Position numbers and translations under genes: made by a program. 64,000 nucleotides of DNA from Nitratireductor sp. XY-223 (GTDB lineage: Bacteria > Pseudomonadota > Alphaproteobacteria > Rhizobiales > Rhizobiaceae), in the NCBI RefSeq assembly GCF_004959855.1, contig NZ_SPNT01000002.1, positions 734,520-798,519 on the forward strand, written 5' to 3'. Position 1 is the stretch's first letter, and the number at the start of each line of letters is the position of its first letter. The notes below the pieces were generated by a model. It ran no database searches and was not told the origin of the DNA. It worked only from the letters and a program-made list of their open reading frames with translations. This document shows, piece after piece, positions 24,790 through 34,479 of this stretch.

Positions 24790-25764
24790 CTAAAGCAGCT
24801 TCTTGATGCGGAAGAAGCCCCAGGTGGCGAGCGCCGAGGCGAGCATCAGCACGACGGAGAACTCGTAGCCCAGCGTCCAGCCAAGCTCCGGCATGTCGGC
24901 GAAGTTCATGCCGTAGACAGAGGCGATCAGGGTGGGCGGCATGAAGACGACCGCGACGACGGAAAAGATCTTGATGATCTGGTTCTGCTCGAGATTGACC
25001 AGGCCCACCGTCGCATCGAGCAGGAAATTCAGTTTGTTGTCGAGCGCGGCGCCGTGCTCGCGGATCGACCGCAGGTCCCGGCCGAGGCCCTTCAGCTGGG
25101 CGCGCTGCTCCTTGCTCAGCCCCGCGACCGCCGCGCCCTGGCTCAGGAAATAGACGAGCCGGGACAGCGTCGCGATGCTCTCGTGGACCTTGGCGATCAT
25201 GATGCCGGTGCTGCCCACCTTCTTGATGGCGTTCTTGTAGTCGCCGCTCTTGCGGGCGCTGATGCCCTCGTGGAAGATGGTCGTCGACATCCTGTCCACC
25301 TCGCCGGCAGCGTGCTCGATGAGGTCCGCCAGGCGGTCGACGATGACATCGAGCAATGCCATGAGCGCATGCGCGGGCGATGTGCCGATGGCGGTGTCCT
25401 TCAAAAGCCGCTGCCGGAAGAGTTCGATGGACAGTGGCTCGCCATGACGCACGGTGATCATCTGCCGTGCATTGATGGCAAATGTGACGGCGGTCGCCTC
25501 CGGCGTGGCTTTCGAACCGGCGTAGGGCAGGGTCGCCGTCATGAACAGCGTGTCGCCCTCCTGGTACAGGCGGCTCGAGGATTCGATCTCGATCATTTCC
25601 TCGCGCGTCGGGATCTCGAGGCCCGTGGCCGTTTCGGCCAGGGTACGCTCCCCGGCATCGGGGTCGCAAAGGTCGATCCAGAACGGCCCGCCGCCGGCCG
25701 CCGCTGTCGCCATGTCCGCGGATGTGGTGATCTGCCCGTCTTCGAACCTGTACGCAGTCAGCAT
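24790..25764 (-). CDS. CorA-family magnesium/cobalt transporter
   Basis: 324 aa. A large N-terminal cytoplasmic alpha/beta domain and long helix precede two C-terminal membrane helices. The signature YGMNF is present (ASVYGMNFADMPELGW), between PTLIASV in TM1 and the last helix, which ends FFRIKKLL. It forms a pentameric Mg2+/Co2+ channel in the inner membrane. ATG 25764 (MLTAYRFEDGQITTS) is chosen; an open frame extends upstream but lacks family sequence. Confidence 0.93.
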   Translation of the reverse strand: MLTAYRFEDGQITTSADMATAAAGGGPFWIDLCDPDAGERTLAETATGLEIPTREEMIEIESSSRLYQEGDTLFMTATLPYAGSKATPEATAVTFAINARQMITVRHGEPLSIELFRQRLLKDTAIGTSPAHALMALLDVIVDRLADLIEHAAGEVDRMSTTIFHEGISARKSGDYKNAIKKVGSTGIMIAKVHESIATLSRLVYFLSQGAAVAGLSKEQRAQLKGLGRDLRSIREHGAALDNKLNFLLDATVGLVNLEQNQIIKIFSVVAVVFMPPTLIASVYGMNFADMPELGWTLGYEFSVVLMLASALATWGFFRIKKLL

Positions 25765-25922
25765 GAAAACCCCCGAATTGTTGTCCCTGCGGCCACCATA
25801 GCGGTTGCCGCGAAACGGCCGCAACCGCAACGGCGCGTCTTGTCTTGGCCGGTTCAACTGTGACATTCTCCCATTCCGCCGGCGCAGCCATAACCAAGCC
25901 GGGCGAACACAGGGAGCTTTTC

Positions 25923-26720
25923 ATGTCACTAGTCAAATCGGTTATTGCCGCGGCGCTCGCGGTCTCGATCGCACCCTTTGCCGCAACCGCGGCCGATCTG
26001 CCCGACCTCGGCGGCAAATCCGTCACTGTCGTCACCGAAAACGCCTATCCGCCATTGCAGTTCATCGATCCGAAAAACGGCAACCAGATCGGCTGGGAAT
26101 ATGACGCCATGGACGAGATCGCCAAGCGGCTCAACATGAAGGTGGAATACCAGAACACCAGCTGGGACGCGATGATCCAGGCGGTCTCCGACGCCCAGTA
26201 CGATGTCGGCATGACCGGTATTACGATCAAGGAAGAGCGCAAGGAGAAGGTCGATTTTTCCGAGCCTTACATGCGCTCCGAGATGTTCATGCTGGTGCGC
26301 GGCGACGAGGAACGGTTCAGCGACGCGAAGAGTTTTGCCGCGTTCGAGGAGGGTCTCGTCGGCGCGCAATCGGGAACCACGCCGTTTTACGTCGCGGTCT
26401 ATGACGTGCTGGACGGCAACGAGCAGAACCCGCGCATCAAGCTGTTCGAGACTTTCGGCGCACAGGTCCAGGCGCTGCGGGCCGGCGATGTCGATCTGGT
26501 GCTGACGGACGGGACGGCCGGAAAGGGTTACGTCAAGGCCTCCGACGGCGCGCTGAAACTGGTGGGCGATCCGCTTGGCACCGAGGATTTCGGCTTCATC
26601 TTCCCGAAGGGCTCGGACCTTGTCGGACCGATCAACGCGGCGATCGCCGATATGAAATCCGACGGCACGATCGACGCCCTGAACACCAAGTGGTTCCTCG
26701 AATACGAGCTTGGCAAGTAA
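25923..26720 (+). CDS. Amino-acid ABC transporter periplasmic binding protein
   Basis: 265 aa, extracellular solute-binding family 3. A signal peptide is visible ([20 protein letters not shown]). The motifs [35 protein letters not shown] and [23 protein letters not shown] place it with polar amino-acid binders. ATG 25923 has AGGGAG upstream. The permease gene follows after a hairpin-containing 65-nt gap. No ATPase gene is adjacent. The ligand is not decided. Confidence 0.93.
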   Translation: MSLVKSVIAAALAVSIAPFAATAADLPDLGGKSVTVVTENAYPPLQFIDPKNGNQIGWEYDAMDEIAKRLNMKVEYQNTSWDAMIQAVSDAQYDVGMTGITIKEERKEKVDFSEPYMRSEMFMLVRGDEERFSDAKSFAAFEEGLVGAQSGTTPFYVAVYDVLDGNEQNPRIKLFETFGAQVQALRAGDVDLVLTDGTAGKGYVKASDGALKLVGDPLGTEDFGFIFPKGSDLVGPINAAIADMKSDGTIDALNTKWFLEYELGK

Positions 26721-26742
26721 GCCCGCAAATTCCGACCACTCC

Positions 26743-26770
26743 AACGGGCGGGGCAACGGACCCGCCCGTT
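26743..26770 (+). promoter_or_regulatory. Intercistronic hairpin between binding protein and permease
   Basis: AACGGGCGGG (26743-26752), 8-nt loop, CCCGCCCGTT (26761-26770): a perfect 10-bp stem without a U-run. Such hairpins after binding-protein genes often stabilise the upstream mRNA and lower expression of the permease. Confidence 0.65.
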
Positions 26771-26785
26771 AACTGACCGGCACCC

Positions 26786-27610
26786 ATGGCGACAGGCAGG
26801 ACCTCCAGCGACAAGGATTTTCCCTACTGGCTCGTTGCCGCGGGGACGATCGCCGTCATCATCGCGGTCGTCATCGTCACGAACGACCTTTATTCCGAAG
26901 TCCTCAGGATCGTTTCGAAGGGCGTGTGGATCACCATCTTCGTGACGCTGGTGGGCTTTGCGCTGGCCTCGGCGCTCGGCCTGCTGATCGCCGTCATGGG
27001 CCTGTCCCAGTCCATCGTGCTTCGGCAGGTGGCGCGATTCTATGTCGAGATCATCCGCGGCGTGCCGATCCTTGTGCTGCTTTTCTACATCGCCTTCGTC
27101 GGCGCGCCGGGCTTTGTCCATGCCTGGAACTTCCTGACGACGCCGCTGCAGGAGGCAGGCCTGATATCGGAGCTGAAGGTGCGCGACATCTCGTTGATGT
27201 GGCGGGCGATCATTTCGCTGACGATCGGCTACTCGGCCTTCATAGCGGAGGTCTTCCGCGCCGGGATCCTGGCGGTCGACGAGGGCCAGATCGAGGCGGC
27301 TCAGGCGCTTGGATTGAGCCGCTGGCAGCGTTTCCGGCTGATCATCATGCCGCAGGCGCTGCGCACCATATTGCCGCCGCTCGGCAACGATTTCGTCGCC
27401 ATGGTCAAGGACTCCTCGCTCGTCTCGGTGCTCGGCGTCGCCGATCTCACGCAGATGGGCAAGGTCTACGCGTCCGGCTCGTTCCGCTTCTTCGAGACCT
27501 ATTCCATCGTCGCCTACCTGTACCTGCTTCTGACGGTGGGGCTTTCGCTGGCATTGCGGGCGCTGGAGCGGCGTCTGCGGCAGGCCGGAAATGTTGATGA
27601 GCCAGCCTGA
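26786..27610 (+). CDS. Amino-acid ABC transporter permease (His/Glu/Gln/Arg type)
   Basis: 274 aa inner-membrane protein. After an N-terminal helix (WLVAAGTIAVIIAVVIVTNDL) the core has the polar amino-acid permease pattern, including FYVEIIRGVPILVLLFYIAFVG. The EAA loop is IEAAQALGLSRWQRFRLIIMPQALR, which contacts an ATPase. One permease gene only, so it probably works as a homodimer with an ATPase encoded elsewhere. Confidence 0.94.
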   Translation: MATGRTSSDKDFPYWLVAAGTIAVIIAVVIVTNDLYSEVLRIVSKGVWITIFVTLVGFALASALGLLIAVMGLSQSIVLRQVARFYVEIIRGVPILVLLFYIAFVGAPGFVHAWNFLTTPLQEAGLISELKVRDISLMWRAIISLTIGYSAFIAEVFRAGILAVDEGQIEAAQALGLSRWQRFRLIIMPQALRTILPPLGNDFVAMVKDSSLVSVLGVADLTQMGKVYASGSFRFFETYSIVAYLYLLLTVGLSLALRALERRLRQAGNVDEPA

Positions 27611-27647
27611 TTGCCGCACGGCAAAAAGCTTGATAAGAACGGTTCCA

Positions 27648-27794
27648 ATGACGGAAAACATGATCATCGCCGGCATGAATTATCTCGGCCGCGTCCGCCA
27701 CCGGACGTCGACGGCCTATCTGCCGGTGCACGATCACAAGCGGCTGCCGGGACGGTTCTTTGCGCGCCTGCGGCACTCCGACGGCTGCCTCTGA
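27648..27794 (+). CDS. Possible small protein, unknown
   Basis: 48 aa ([20 protein letters not shown]... to LRHSDGCL), rich in Arg and His. The codon third positions are strongly G/C, like real genes here, but no clear ribosome-binding site precedes it. It lies between the ABC permease and leuC. I do not recognise a family. Confidence 0.35.
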   Translation: MTENMIIAGMNYLGRVRHRTSTAYLPVHDHKRLPGRFFARLRHSDGCL

Positions 27795-27846
27795 CTGCCC
27801 GCCCTCGCCCGCCGCACAACACAACCGTTTCATTCGGACAAGATTC

Positions 27847-29253
27847 ATGACTGAGCCAAGAACACTTTACGACAAGATATGGGACGAGCATGTCGTCAAC
27901 GAGCAGGAGGACGGAACCTGCCTGCTCTATATCGACCGCCACCTCGTCCACGAGGTTACCAGCCCGCAGGCCTTCGAGGGACTGCGCGACGCCGGCCGCA
28001 GCGTGCGCCATCCGCAGCGCACCCTTGCCGTGGTCGACCACAACGTGCCGACGACGCCGGACCGCAAGGAAGGCATCAAGAACGAGGAAAGCCGCATCCA
28101 GGTCGAGGCGCTGGCCAGGAATGCCGCCGAATTCGGCGTCGAGTATTTCCACGAAGCCGATGTGCGCCAGGGCATCGTGCATATCGTCGGGCCGGAACAG
28201 GGATTCACGTTGCCGGGCACGACCATTGTGTGCGGCGACAGCCACACCTCCACGCACGGCGCCTTCGGGGCGCTTGCCCACGGCATCGGAACCTCCGAGG
28301 TGGAGCACGTGCTCGCCACGCAGACGCTGATCCAGAAGAAGGCCAGGAACATGCTGGTGCGCGTCGACAATGCGGCACCCGAAGGCGTCACCGCCAAGGA
28401 CATCATCCTCGCCATCATCGGCGAGATCGGCACGGCGGGCGGCACCGGCCACGTCATCGAATATGGCGGCCAGGCGATCACCGACCTTTCCATGGAAGGG
28501 CGCATGACGGTCTGCAACATGACCATCGAGGGCGGTGCGCGCGCCGGCCTGATCGCGCCGGACGACAAGGCCTTCGACTACCTGAAAAACCGTCCGATGG
28601 CGCCGAAAGGCGACCACTGGGAAAAGGCGGTGGAGCACTGGCGCACGCTGCAGACGGACGAGGGGGCGCAGTTCGACCGTACGGTCGTGCTCGATGCGCA
28701 GCACCTGCCGCCCATCGTGTCCTGGGGCTCGTCGCCGGAAGATGTCGTCTCGGTCACCGGCCATGTGCCGAACCCCGACGAGATCGAGGACGAGACCAAG
28801 CGCGCCTCCAAGTGGCGGGCGCTCGACTATATGGGCCTCGATGCGGGAACGAAGATAACCGATATCGAGATCGACCGCGTCTTCATCGGATCGTGCACCA
28901 ACGGGCGCATCGAGGACCTGCGCGCCGCCGCGGCCATCCTGCGCGGCCACCGGGTCAGCGAACGCGTCAATGCCATGGTGGTGCCGGGTTCCGGCCTGGT
29001 CAAAACCCAGGCGGAACAAGAGGGCCTCCACAAGGTCTTCATCGATGCCGGTTTCGAGTGGCGCGAGCCGGGCTGTTCGATGTGCCTGGCGATGAACGAT
29101 GACCGGCTGAAGCCGGGCGAACGCTGTGCATCGACCTCGAACCGCAATTTCGAGGGCCGGCAGGGATACCGGGGCAGGACCCATCTGGTGTCGCCGGCGA
29201 TGGCCGCCGCCGCCGCCGTGGCGGGTCGGTTCGTCGATATTCGCGACTGGTAA
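27847..29253 (+). CDS. leuC: 3-isopropylmalate dehydratase large subunit LeuC
   Basis: 468 aa aconitase-family subunit that isomerises 2- to 3-isopropylmalate in leucine synthesis, with LeuD (not in this window). The [4Fe-4S] cysteines are in GSCTNGR and GCSMCLAMN; also VDHNVPTT and the [26 protein letters not shown] block. The start at ATG 27847 ([17 protein letters not shown]) matches the family N-terminus; an upstream frame extension is ignored. It is a single gene here, ended by its own terminator. Confidence 0.98.
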   Translation: MTEPRTLYDKIWDEHVVNEQEDGTCLLYIDRHLVHEVTSPQAFEGLRDAGRSVRHPQRTLAVVDHNVPTTPDRKEGIKNEESRIQVEALARNAAEFGVEYFHEADVRQGIVHIVGPEQGFTLPGTTIVCGDSHTSTHGAFGALAHGIGTSEVEHVLATQTLIQKKARNMLVRVDNAAPEGVTAKDIILAIIGEIGTAGGTGHVIEYGGQAITDLSMEGRMTVCNMTIEGGARAGLIAPDDKAFDYLKNRPMAPKGDHWEKAVEHWRTLQTDEGAQFDRTVVLDAQHLPPIVSWGSSPEDVVSVTGHVPNPDEIEDETKRASKWRALDYMGLDAGTKITDIEIDRVFIGSCTNGRIEDLRAAAAILRGHRVSERVNAMVVPGSGLVKTQAEQEGLHKVFIDAGFEWREPGCSMCLAMNDDRLKPGERCASTSNRNFEGRQGYRGRTHLVSPAMAAAAAVAGRFVDIRDW

Positions 29254-29283
29254 CCATTCGTAAACCACCAACCGAACAATTAG

Positions 29284-29311
29284 CGGGCGAATCTTTGTTT
29301 CGCCCGTTTTT
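29284..29311 (+). terminator. Rho-independent terminator after leuC
   Basis: Stem CGGGCGAA (29284-29291) / TTCGCCCG (29299-29306), 7-nt loop, followed by TTTTT. Confidence 0.88.
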
Positions 29312-29411
29312 CAACGGTTTTCGCCCCTACACGTATCGCGTGCGTATTCAGCTGTTTACTTCAAATTAGGTCCTGTCTGTTACTCCGTAGTCTAAGGGGG
29401 ACTGGGCACGC

Positions 29412-30566
29412 GTGTCTTACATTCATGCAGTCAATATCGGGCTTGCCGCCGCGGTCATTTGCGGAATTGCGGCGGAATACCTCTACGATCGGAGCCTCAA
29501 GGCTGCCTTCTGGTGGATGCTCACCTTTGTTGCCCTGATGCTGCACGGCGTCGCCTCGGTCGCCGCTCCGCTGGCCTTTGCACAGCCTGTCTCCGGTTTC
29601 ATTCCCTTCGCCCTCAGCGCCATGGCGATCAGTTGCCTGAATGTCGGCATTGCCGCCTATTTCGGCAGCCGGGTGCCGTGGCGGCTGATCGATGCCGTCC
29701 TCGTCGCAACGATGGTCGTCAATTTCGTCGTCGGCACGACGTTTGCCGGCACCGTCCTCGCCTCGTCGACAACGGCGCTGCTTCTGGCGGGCGCGCAGGC
29801 GGTCGGGATCTACATTCTGCTGAGCAGCAAACGCGGCAGGCGCGACCGCGTCTTCGCCACCGTTCTTGTGCTCGCCACGCTGAATTTCGCGTCGCGTCCG
29901 CTGATCGAGGCTTTTGCGCCGGGCGGCGGTGCCGTTGCCGTGCAGGTGAACAACACGCTGGTGATGATCGGCCTTGCGAACCTCTTGATGCTGCGCCTGG
30001 CGACGCGGCTCCTGAAAGACATGAAGGGGCAATCGGAAACCGACGGCCTGTCCGGCCTGTTCAATCGAAACGGGTTCCAGGCCGCCGTCAACCGCGCGCG
30101 CAAGCTCTCGGAAAGCGTTGCGCCGGCCTCGCTGATCATTTGCGATCTGGACCGTTTCAAATCGATCAACGACCAGCACGGCCACTATGTCGGCGACCGC
30201 GTGATCGCCGCCTTCGGCAGGCTGGTGCGGGCGGGAGCGCGGGACGGGGATATTTGCGGCCGGGTCGGCGGCGAGGAGTTCTGCGTTTACCTGCACAATT
30301 CCGACGCCCGTGCGGCGCGCCTCTTCGCCGAATGGCTACGGGTGGCGTTTTCATCGACGAGCTATCCCGAGCTCGACGCGAACATTCGTTTTACGGCCAG
30401 TTTCGGCGTCACGCAGATTGGCGGCGACGAACCGGTCGAGGCCGCTTACATGCGCGCCGACAAGGCCCTGTACAGGGCCAAGCGCGAGGGCAGGAACTGC
30501 GTGCGTTCCGTCGGAGATTCCGCCGAACTGTCGGGCATCAGCTTCAGCGCGCGATCGTCGGGCTAG
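29412..30566 (+). CDS. Membrane diguanylate cyclase (GGDEF protein) with I-site
   Basis: 384 aa starting at GTG 29412. About six N-terminal membrane helices (about residues 5-200) precede a GGDEF domain. The active-site motif GGEEF is at about 286-290. It is preceded by RDGD and five residues, exactly the RxxD-x5-GGEEF allosteric inhibition site. The predicted activity is c-di-GMP synthesis from two GTP, with product inhibition. No EAL domain is present. The sensory membrane part has no recognised ligand-binding fold. Single-gene unit. Confidence 0.92.
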   Translation: MSYIHAVNIGLAAAVICGIAAEYLYDRSLKAAFWWMLTFVALMLHGVASVAAPLAFAQPVSGFIPFALSAMAISCLNVGIAAYFGSRVPWRLIDAVLVATMVVNFVVGTTFAGTVLASSTTALLLAGAQAVGIYILLSSKRGRRDRVFATVLVLATLNFASRPLIEAFAPGGGAVAVQVNNTLVMIGLANLLMLRLATRLLKDMKGQSETDGLSGLFNRNGFQAAVNRARKLSESVAPASLIICDLDRFKSINDQHGHYVGDRVIAAFGRLVRAGARDGDICGRVGGEEFCVYLHNSDARAARLFAEWLRVAFSSTSYPELDANIRFTASFGVTQIGGDEPVEAAYMRADKALYRAKREGRNCVRSVGDSAELSGISFSARSSG

Positions 30567-30585
30567 ACCGCCCGGCGAATGCGCC

Positions 30586-30906
30586 TCACGGCCGGATGAT
30601 GCAGATCTTCGTCTTCTCGTCGCAGTCCATCGCGGACTGCGCTTCACCGACATCGATGATCTTGGCGCCGGGACGCGGCAGCGCCTTCTTCTTCGGCTCC
30701 GGCGGGGCATAATACTGCCGGCCGTTGTCGACGTAGAAATAGATGCCGTTGCCCTTGAACTGACGCGCCGAGATGGCGCCGGAGTAGGTGCCGAGGCCCT
30801 TGATGCGGGTCGGCAGACCGTCGTCGGAAAGTGCGGGTGCTGCGGCCAATACCGGCGCAGTCATTGCGGCGGCGATTGCCAGGTACTTAATTACACGGTT
30901 TGGCAT
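30586..30906 (-). CDS. Small exported protein of unknown function
   Basis: 106 aa. A signal peptide is likely (YLAIAAAMTAPVLAAAPALS), followed by a mature part of about 80 aa. The latter contains KGLGTYSGAISARQFKGNGIYFYVDNGRQYY, a proline/lysine stretch PPEPKKKALPRP and a C-terminal MDCDEKTKICIIRP with two cysteines that could pair. I do not recognise a family. It is convergent with the GGDEF gene (19-nt gap). A perfect palindrome TTCGTTAACGAA lies 13 bp before its start. Confidence 0.7.
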   Translation of the reverse strand: MPNRVIKYLAIAAAMTAPVLAAAPALSDDGLPTRIKGLGTYSGAISARQFKGNGIYFYVDNGRQYYAPPEPKKKALPRPGAKIIDVGEAQSAMDCDEKTKICIIRP

Positions 30907-30918
30907 AACTGTGCTCGC

Positions 30919-30930
30919 TTCGTTAACGAA
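30919..30930. promoter_or_regulatory. Perfect palindrome near start of the small exported protein gene
   Basis: TTCGTTAACGAA is fully self-complementary and sits 12-24 bp upstream of the start codon at 30906 (minus strand). It could be an operator or leader element; no regulator is known. Confidence 0.3.
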
Positions 30931-31143
30931 TCAGGATCGCCCGCCCTGTCGATTCATTCGACCGGCCGCGGATATCCTGCTGTTTAATCTAGAGATTTCG
31001 TGTTCCGTTTACCATAAAGCCGCAAATAAACATTTTGTTAAGGTTAACGCGAGGGCCGGAGCGGGACGGGCGGGTGACGCGCGCGGTGATCCCGGCTACA
31101 AGAGTCGGCGACCGACATTGCATGCGAAGGAAGAATAGGCACC

Positions 31144-31602
31144 ATGACCGGCGAACCGAAAATCGAGATCGATCTGCTGCGCCTGAAGGATGCGCGTGAG
31201 CTGGCGCCGCTGATTGCCGCCTACGCGCAGTCGCTCAAGCGCGGGGCGCCCAGGAGACCGGATGAATTCTATGCCGAAACGCTGCTGCAGGATCGCGTGG
31301 CGCAGCTTCTGGGTGCGCGGCTCGACGGCGAACTCGTCGGTTTCATCGTGTTCTACGACCTGCCGGACCCGGTCACCGGCAGGCGGTTCGGCCAGGTGGA
31401 TCACCTTTACGTGCACCACGAGCAGCGCCGCAAGGGCATCGCCAAGGCGATGATCGACGTGCTCTCCGAAGACGGCGAATCGCGCGGCTGGAGCAAGCTT
31501 GTCCTCAATGCGCCGCGCCAGCCCGACGAGGGAAAAAAGCTCTATGAGAGCCTGGCCGCGACCGGAGACTGGGCCGCTTTCGTCATTCATTTCGAGCGCT
31601 GA
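31144..31602 (+). CDS. GNAT-family N-acetyltransferase
   Basis: 152 aa. The core motif is GQVDHLYVHHEQRRKGIAKAMIDVLSEDGESRGWSKLVLNAP, with RRKGIA as the CoA pyrophosphate loop; LYESLAATGDW is the C-terminal strand region. Substrate unknown. It is a single gene immediately upstream of the sdh promoter region. Two alternative hairpins follow its stop (31616-31643). Confidence 0.87.
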   Translation: MTGEPKIEIDLLRLKDARELAPLIAAYAQSLKRGAPRRPDEFYAETLLQDRVAQLLGARLDGELVGFIVFYDLPDPVTGRRFGQVDHLYVHHEQRRKGIAKAMIDVLSEDGESRGWSKLVLNAPRQPDEGKKLYESLAATGDWAAFVIHFER

Positions 31603-31615
31603 AAAGCGCGTTCAT

Positions 31616-31643
31616 TGCCGCAACGCAAAATAATTTTGCGGCA
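31616..31643. promoter_or_regulatory. Overlapping, mutually exclusive inverted repeats
   Basis: TGCCGCAA (31616-31623) can pair with TTGCGGCA (31636-31643). CGCAAAAT (31624-31631) can pair with ATTTTGCG (31633-31640). The two pairings share bases 31636-31640 and exclude each other. This is either the terminator region of the GNAT gene or an operator upstream of sdh. Confidence 0.4.
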
Positions 31644-31687
31644 CCCTCAGGACGGCGGATTTTAGACTATTGACTGCTTTCAATCGA

Positions 31688-31704
31688 TTTGGAAGCGTTC
31701 TAAA
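31688..31704. promoter_or_regulatory. Irr/ICE-box-like palindrome upstream of sdhCDAB
   Basis: TTTGGAA (31688-31694)-GCG-TTCTAAA (31698-31704) differs by one base from the iron control element TTTAGAA-N3-TTCTAAA recognised by Irr in rhizobia and relatives. SdhB is an iron-sulfur protein and SdhCD bind heme, so iron control makes sense. The site is about 46 bp upstream of the best -35 box. Confidence 0.55.
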
Positions 31705-31749
31705 ACAACTTAGCCGGAGTCTGGGTCATGCGGCGGCCGCGGGCACGCT

Positions 31750-31778
31750 TTGACGCACCGCCGCAAAGACACTATTAA
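31750..31778 (+). promoter_or_regulatory. sdhCp: Sigma-70-type promoter for sdhCDAB
   Basis: TTGACG (31750-31755), 17-bp spacer, TATTAA (31773-31778). Transcription would start near 31785, about 60 nt before the sdhC ATG. Confidence 0.7.
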
Positions 31779-31846
31779 CATCCAGAATTGGCGCGGCCTT
31801 TCGGCCGCAAGGTTGCTCTAGATACTGATTTCAATTCGGAGGCCCC

Positions 31847-32239
31847 ATGGCCAACGCCTCACAGAACAGACCGCTTTCCCCGCATCTGAGCATCTATCGT
31901 CCGATCCCGACCATGGTGATGTCGATCGTTCACCGCATCACCGGCGCGGCGCTCTATTTCGGCACGATCCTGGTCGCCTGGTGGCTGATCGCGGCCGCCG
32001 CCGGACCGTCCTATTTCGAGTTCACCAACGCCATCTTCGGATCGATCATCGGGCGCCTCATCCTGTTCGGATATACCTGGGCGCTGGTGCATCACATGCT
32101 GGGCGGCATCCGCCATCTGATCTGGGACACGGGGCGCGCGCTGGACAAGCATGTCACGACCAGGATGGCCTGGGCGACGCTGGTTCTTTCGGTGTCGCTG
32201 ACGATCATTCTGTGGGCGATCGCCCTCATCATCGCATAA
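31847..32239 (+). CDS. sdhC: Succinate dehydrogenase cytochrome b556 subunit SdhC
   Basis: 130 aa membrane anchor with three helices. The signature [12 protein letters not shown] occurs here as [27 protein letters not shown], and the heme-binding histidine region is [16 protein letters not shown]. It binds heme b and ubiquinone with SdhD. The ribosome-binding site CGGAGG precedes ATG 31847. First gene of sdhCDAB. Confidence 0.97.
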   Translation: MANASQNRPLSPHLSIYRPIPTMVMSIVHRITGAALYFGTILVAWWLIAAAAGPSYFEFTNAIFGSIIGRLILFGYTWALVHHMLGGIRHLIWDTGRALDKHVTTRMAWATLVLSVSLTIILWAIALIIA

Positions 32240-32252
32240 AGGAAGCCTTGTC

Positions 32253-32633
32253 ATGGATTTGCGCACACCGCTCTCCAGGGTTCGCGGGCTGGGCTCGGCA
32301 AAAGAGGGTACCGATCATTTCTGGCGACAGCGCCTGACCTCGGTCGCCAATATCCCGCTGATCGTCTTCTTCATCTTCTTCATCCTCGTCTATCAGGGCG
32401 AGTCCTACGAGACCGTCGCCGGCGCGCTGGGCAATCCGCTGATCGCGGTGCTGATGGGGCTGGCGGTCCTGTCGTGCCTCATCCACATGCGCCTCGGCAT
32501 GCAGGTCATCATCGAGGACTACGTGCACGGCGAGGGCGCCAAGATCGTCCTATTGATGCTCAACAGCTTTTTTACGATCGTCGTCGGCGCGTTGTCGCTG
32601 TTCGCGGTCCTGAAACTCGGATTTGGAGGCTGA
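32253..32633 (+). CDS. sdhD: Succinate dehydrogenase membrane anchor SdhD
   Basis: 126 aa, three helices. [30 protein letters not shown] is the conserved N-terminus. [20 protein letters not shown] contains the heme/quinone-site residues. The gap to sdhC is 13 nt and to sdhA 7 nt. Confidence 0.96.
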   Translation: MDLRTPLSRVRGLGSAKEGTDHFWRQRLTSVANIPLIVFFIFFILVYQGESYETVAGALGNPLIAVLMGLAVLSCLIHMRLGMQVIIEDYVHGEGAKIVLLMLNSFFTIVVGALSLFAVLKLGFGG

Positions 32634-32640
32634 CCCCGCG

Positions 32641-34464
32641 ATGGCGAACAACACGCAACCGGCCTACCAGTTCACCGAACACAGCTTCGATGTCGTCGTC
32701 GTCGGCGCCGGCGGTGCCGGCCTGCGCGCCACGCTCGGCATGGCGGAGCAGGGCCTTCGCACAGCCTGCATAACCAAGGTTTTTCCGACGCGCTCGCACA
32801 CGGTGGCGGCACAGGGCGGCATCGCGGCCAGCCTTCAGAACATGACGCCCGACCACTGGCAGTGGCACATGTACGACACCATCAAGGGCTCGGACTGGCT
32901 CGGCGACAACGACGCCATGGAATATCTGGCCCGCCAGGCACCGGCCGCGGTCTACGAGCTTGAGCACTACGGCGTGCCGTTCTCGCGCACCGAGGAAGGC
33001 AAGATCTACCAGCGCCCGTTCGGCGGCCACATGCAGGAATTCGGCGAGGGCCCGCCCGTTCAGCGCACCTGCGCCGCCGCGGACCGCACCGGCCATGCGA
33101 TCCTGCACACACTCTACGGCCAGTCGCTGCGCCATCACGCCCAGTTCTTTATCGAGTATTTCGCCATTGACCTTTTGATGAGCGACGATGGCGTGTGCAC
33201 GGGTGTCGTCGCCTGGAACCTCGACGACGGCGTCATCCACGTATTCCGCGCCAAGATGGTGGTGCTGGCGACCGGCGGCTACGGCCGCGCCTATTTCTCC
33301 GCAACGTCGGCGCATACCTGCACGGGCGACGGCAACGGCATGGTCATCCGCGCCGGGCTGCCTCTGCAGGACATGGAGTTCGTGCAGTTTCACCCGACCG
33401 GCATCTACGGCGCCGGCACGCTGATCACCGAGGGTGCGCGTGGCGAGGGCGGCTATCTGGTCAATTCCGAGGGCGAGCGCTTCATGGAGCGCTATGCACC
33501 GTCGGCCAAGGACCTGGCTTCCCGCGATGTCGTCTCGCGCTGCATGACGATGGAGATCCGCGAGGGACGCGGCGTCGGCAAGAAGAAGGATCACATCTTC
33601 CTGCATCTGGATCATCTCGATCCCGCCGTTCTCGCCGAGCGGCTGCCGGGCATTTCCGAATCGGCCAAGATCTTCGCCGGCGTCGACGTGACCCGCGATC
33701 CCATTCCGGTGCTGCCGACGGTCCACTACAACATGGGCGGCATACCGACCAATTATCACGGCGAGGCGCTGAACCCGACAAAGGACGATCCCGACCGGAT
33801 CCAGCCCGGTCTGATGGCCGTCGGCGAGGCCGGCTGTGCTTCCGTTCACGGCGCCAACCGGCTCGGCTCCAATTCGCTGATCGACCTCGTCGTGTTCGGC
33901 AGGGCGGCAGCGATCAAGGCCGGCGAAGTGGTCGACAGGGACGAGGAGATCCCGCCCGTTCCGCAGGCCTGCCTCGACAGGATCATGGACCGCTTCGACG
34001 GGCGCCGGCACGCCAACGGTTCGATCCCCACCGCCGAGCTGCGCGACCGGATGCAACATGCCATGCAGGAGGATGCCGCAGTCTTCCGGACCGAGGAAAC
34101 ACTGAAACAGGGCTGCCGGCGCCTCGACGAGATCTACAAGCAGCTCGGCGACGTGCACGTAACCGACCGGTCGATGATCTGGAACTCGGACCTGGTCGAG
34201 ACCCTGGAGCTCGACAATCTGGCTGACTGCGCACTGCTGACCGTCCACGGCGCCGAGGCGCGCAAGGAAAGCCGCGGCGCCCACGCGCATGAGGACTTCC
34301 CGGACCGGGACGACAAGAAATGGCGTGTCCATACGCTCGGCTGGATCGACGGAAAGGGCAAGGTCCGGCTCGAATACCGGCCGGTGCATACCGAGACACT
34401 GACCAGCGAAGAAGAAGGCGGCATCGCGCTTGCCCGGATCGCGCCGAAGAAGCGCGTCTACTGA
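32641..34464 (+). CDS. sdhA: Succinate dehydrogenase flavoprotein subunit SdhA
   Basis: 607 aa. The FAD dinucleotide fold is at [14 protein letters not shown]53 in [10 protein letters not shown] is the covalent FAD attachment residue. The active-site stretch [21 protein letters not shown] is followed by [10 protein letters not shown] and the capping/C-terminal helical domains. It oxidises succinate to fumarate in the TCA cycle and feeds electrons to SdhB. ATG 32641 is chosen because the family N-terminus begins there. Confidence 0.99.
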   Translation: MANNTQPAYQFTEHSFDVVVVGAGGAGLRATLGMAEQGLRTACITKVFPTRSHTVAAQGGIAASLQNMTPDHWQWHMYDTIKGSDWLGDNDAMEYLARQAPAAVYELEHYGVPFSRTEEGKIYQRPFGGHMQEFGEGPPVQRTCAAADRTGHAILHTLYGQSLRHHAQFFIEYFAIDLLMSDDGVCTGVVAWNLDDGVIHVFRAKMVVLATGGYGRAYFSATSAHTCTGDGNGMVIRAGLPLQDMEFVQFHPTGIYGAGTLITEGARGEGGYLVNSEGERFMERYAPSAKDLASRDVVSRCMTMEIREGRGVGKKKDHIFLHLDHLDPAVLAERLPGISESAKIFAGVDVTRDPIPVLPTVHYNMGGIPTNYHGEALNPTKDDPDRIQPGLMAVGEAGCASVHGANRLGSNSLIDLVVFGRAAAIKAGEVVDRDEEIPPVPQACLDRIMDRFDGRRHANGSIPTAELRDRMQHAMQEDAAVFRTEETLKQGCRRLDEIYKQLGDVHVTDRSMIWNSDLVETLELDNLADCALLTVHGAEARKESRGAHAHEDFPDRDDKKWRVHTLGWIDGKGKVRLEYRPVHTETLTSEEEGGIALARIAPKKRVY

Positions 34465-34479
34465 GGAGATTCTTGCAAG

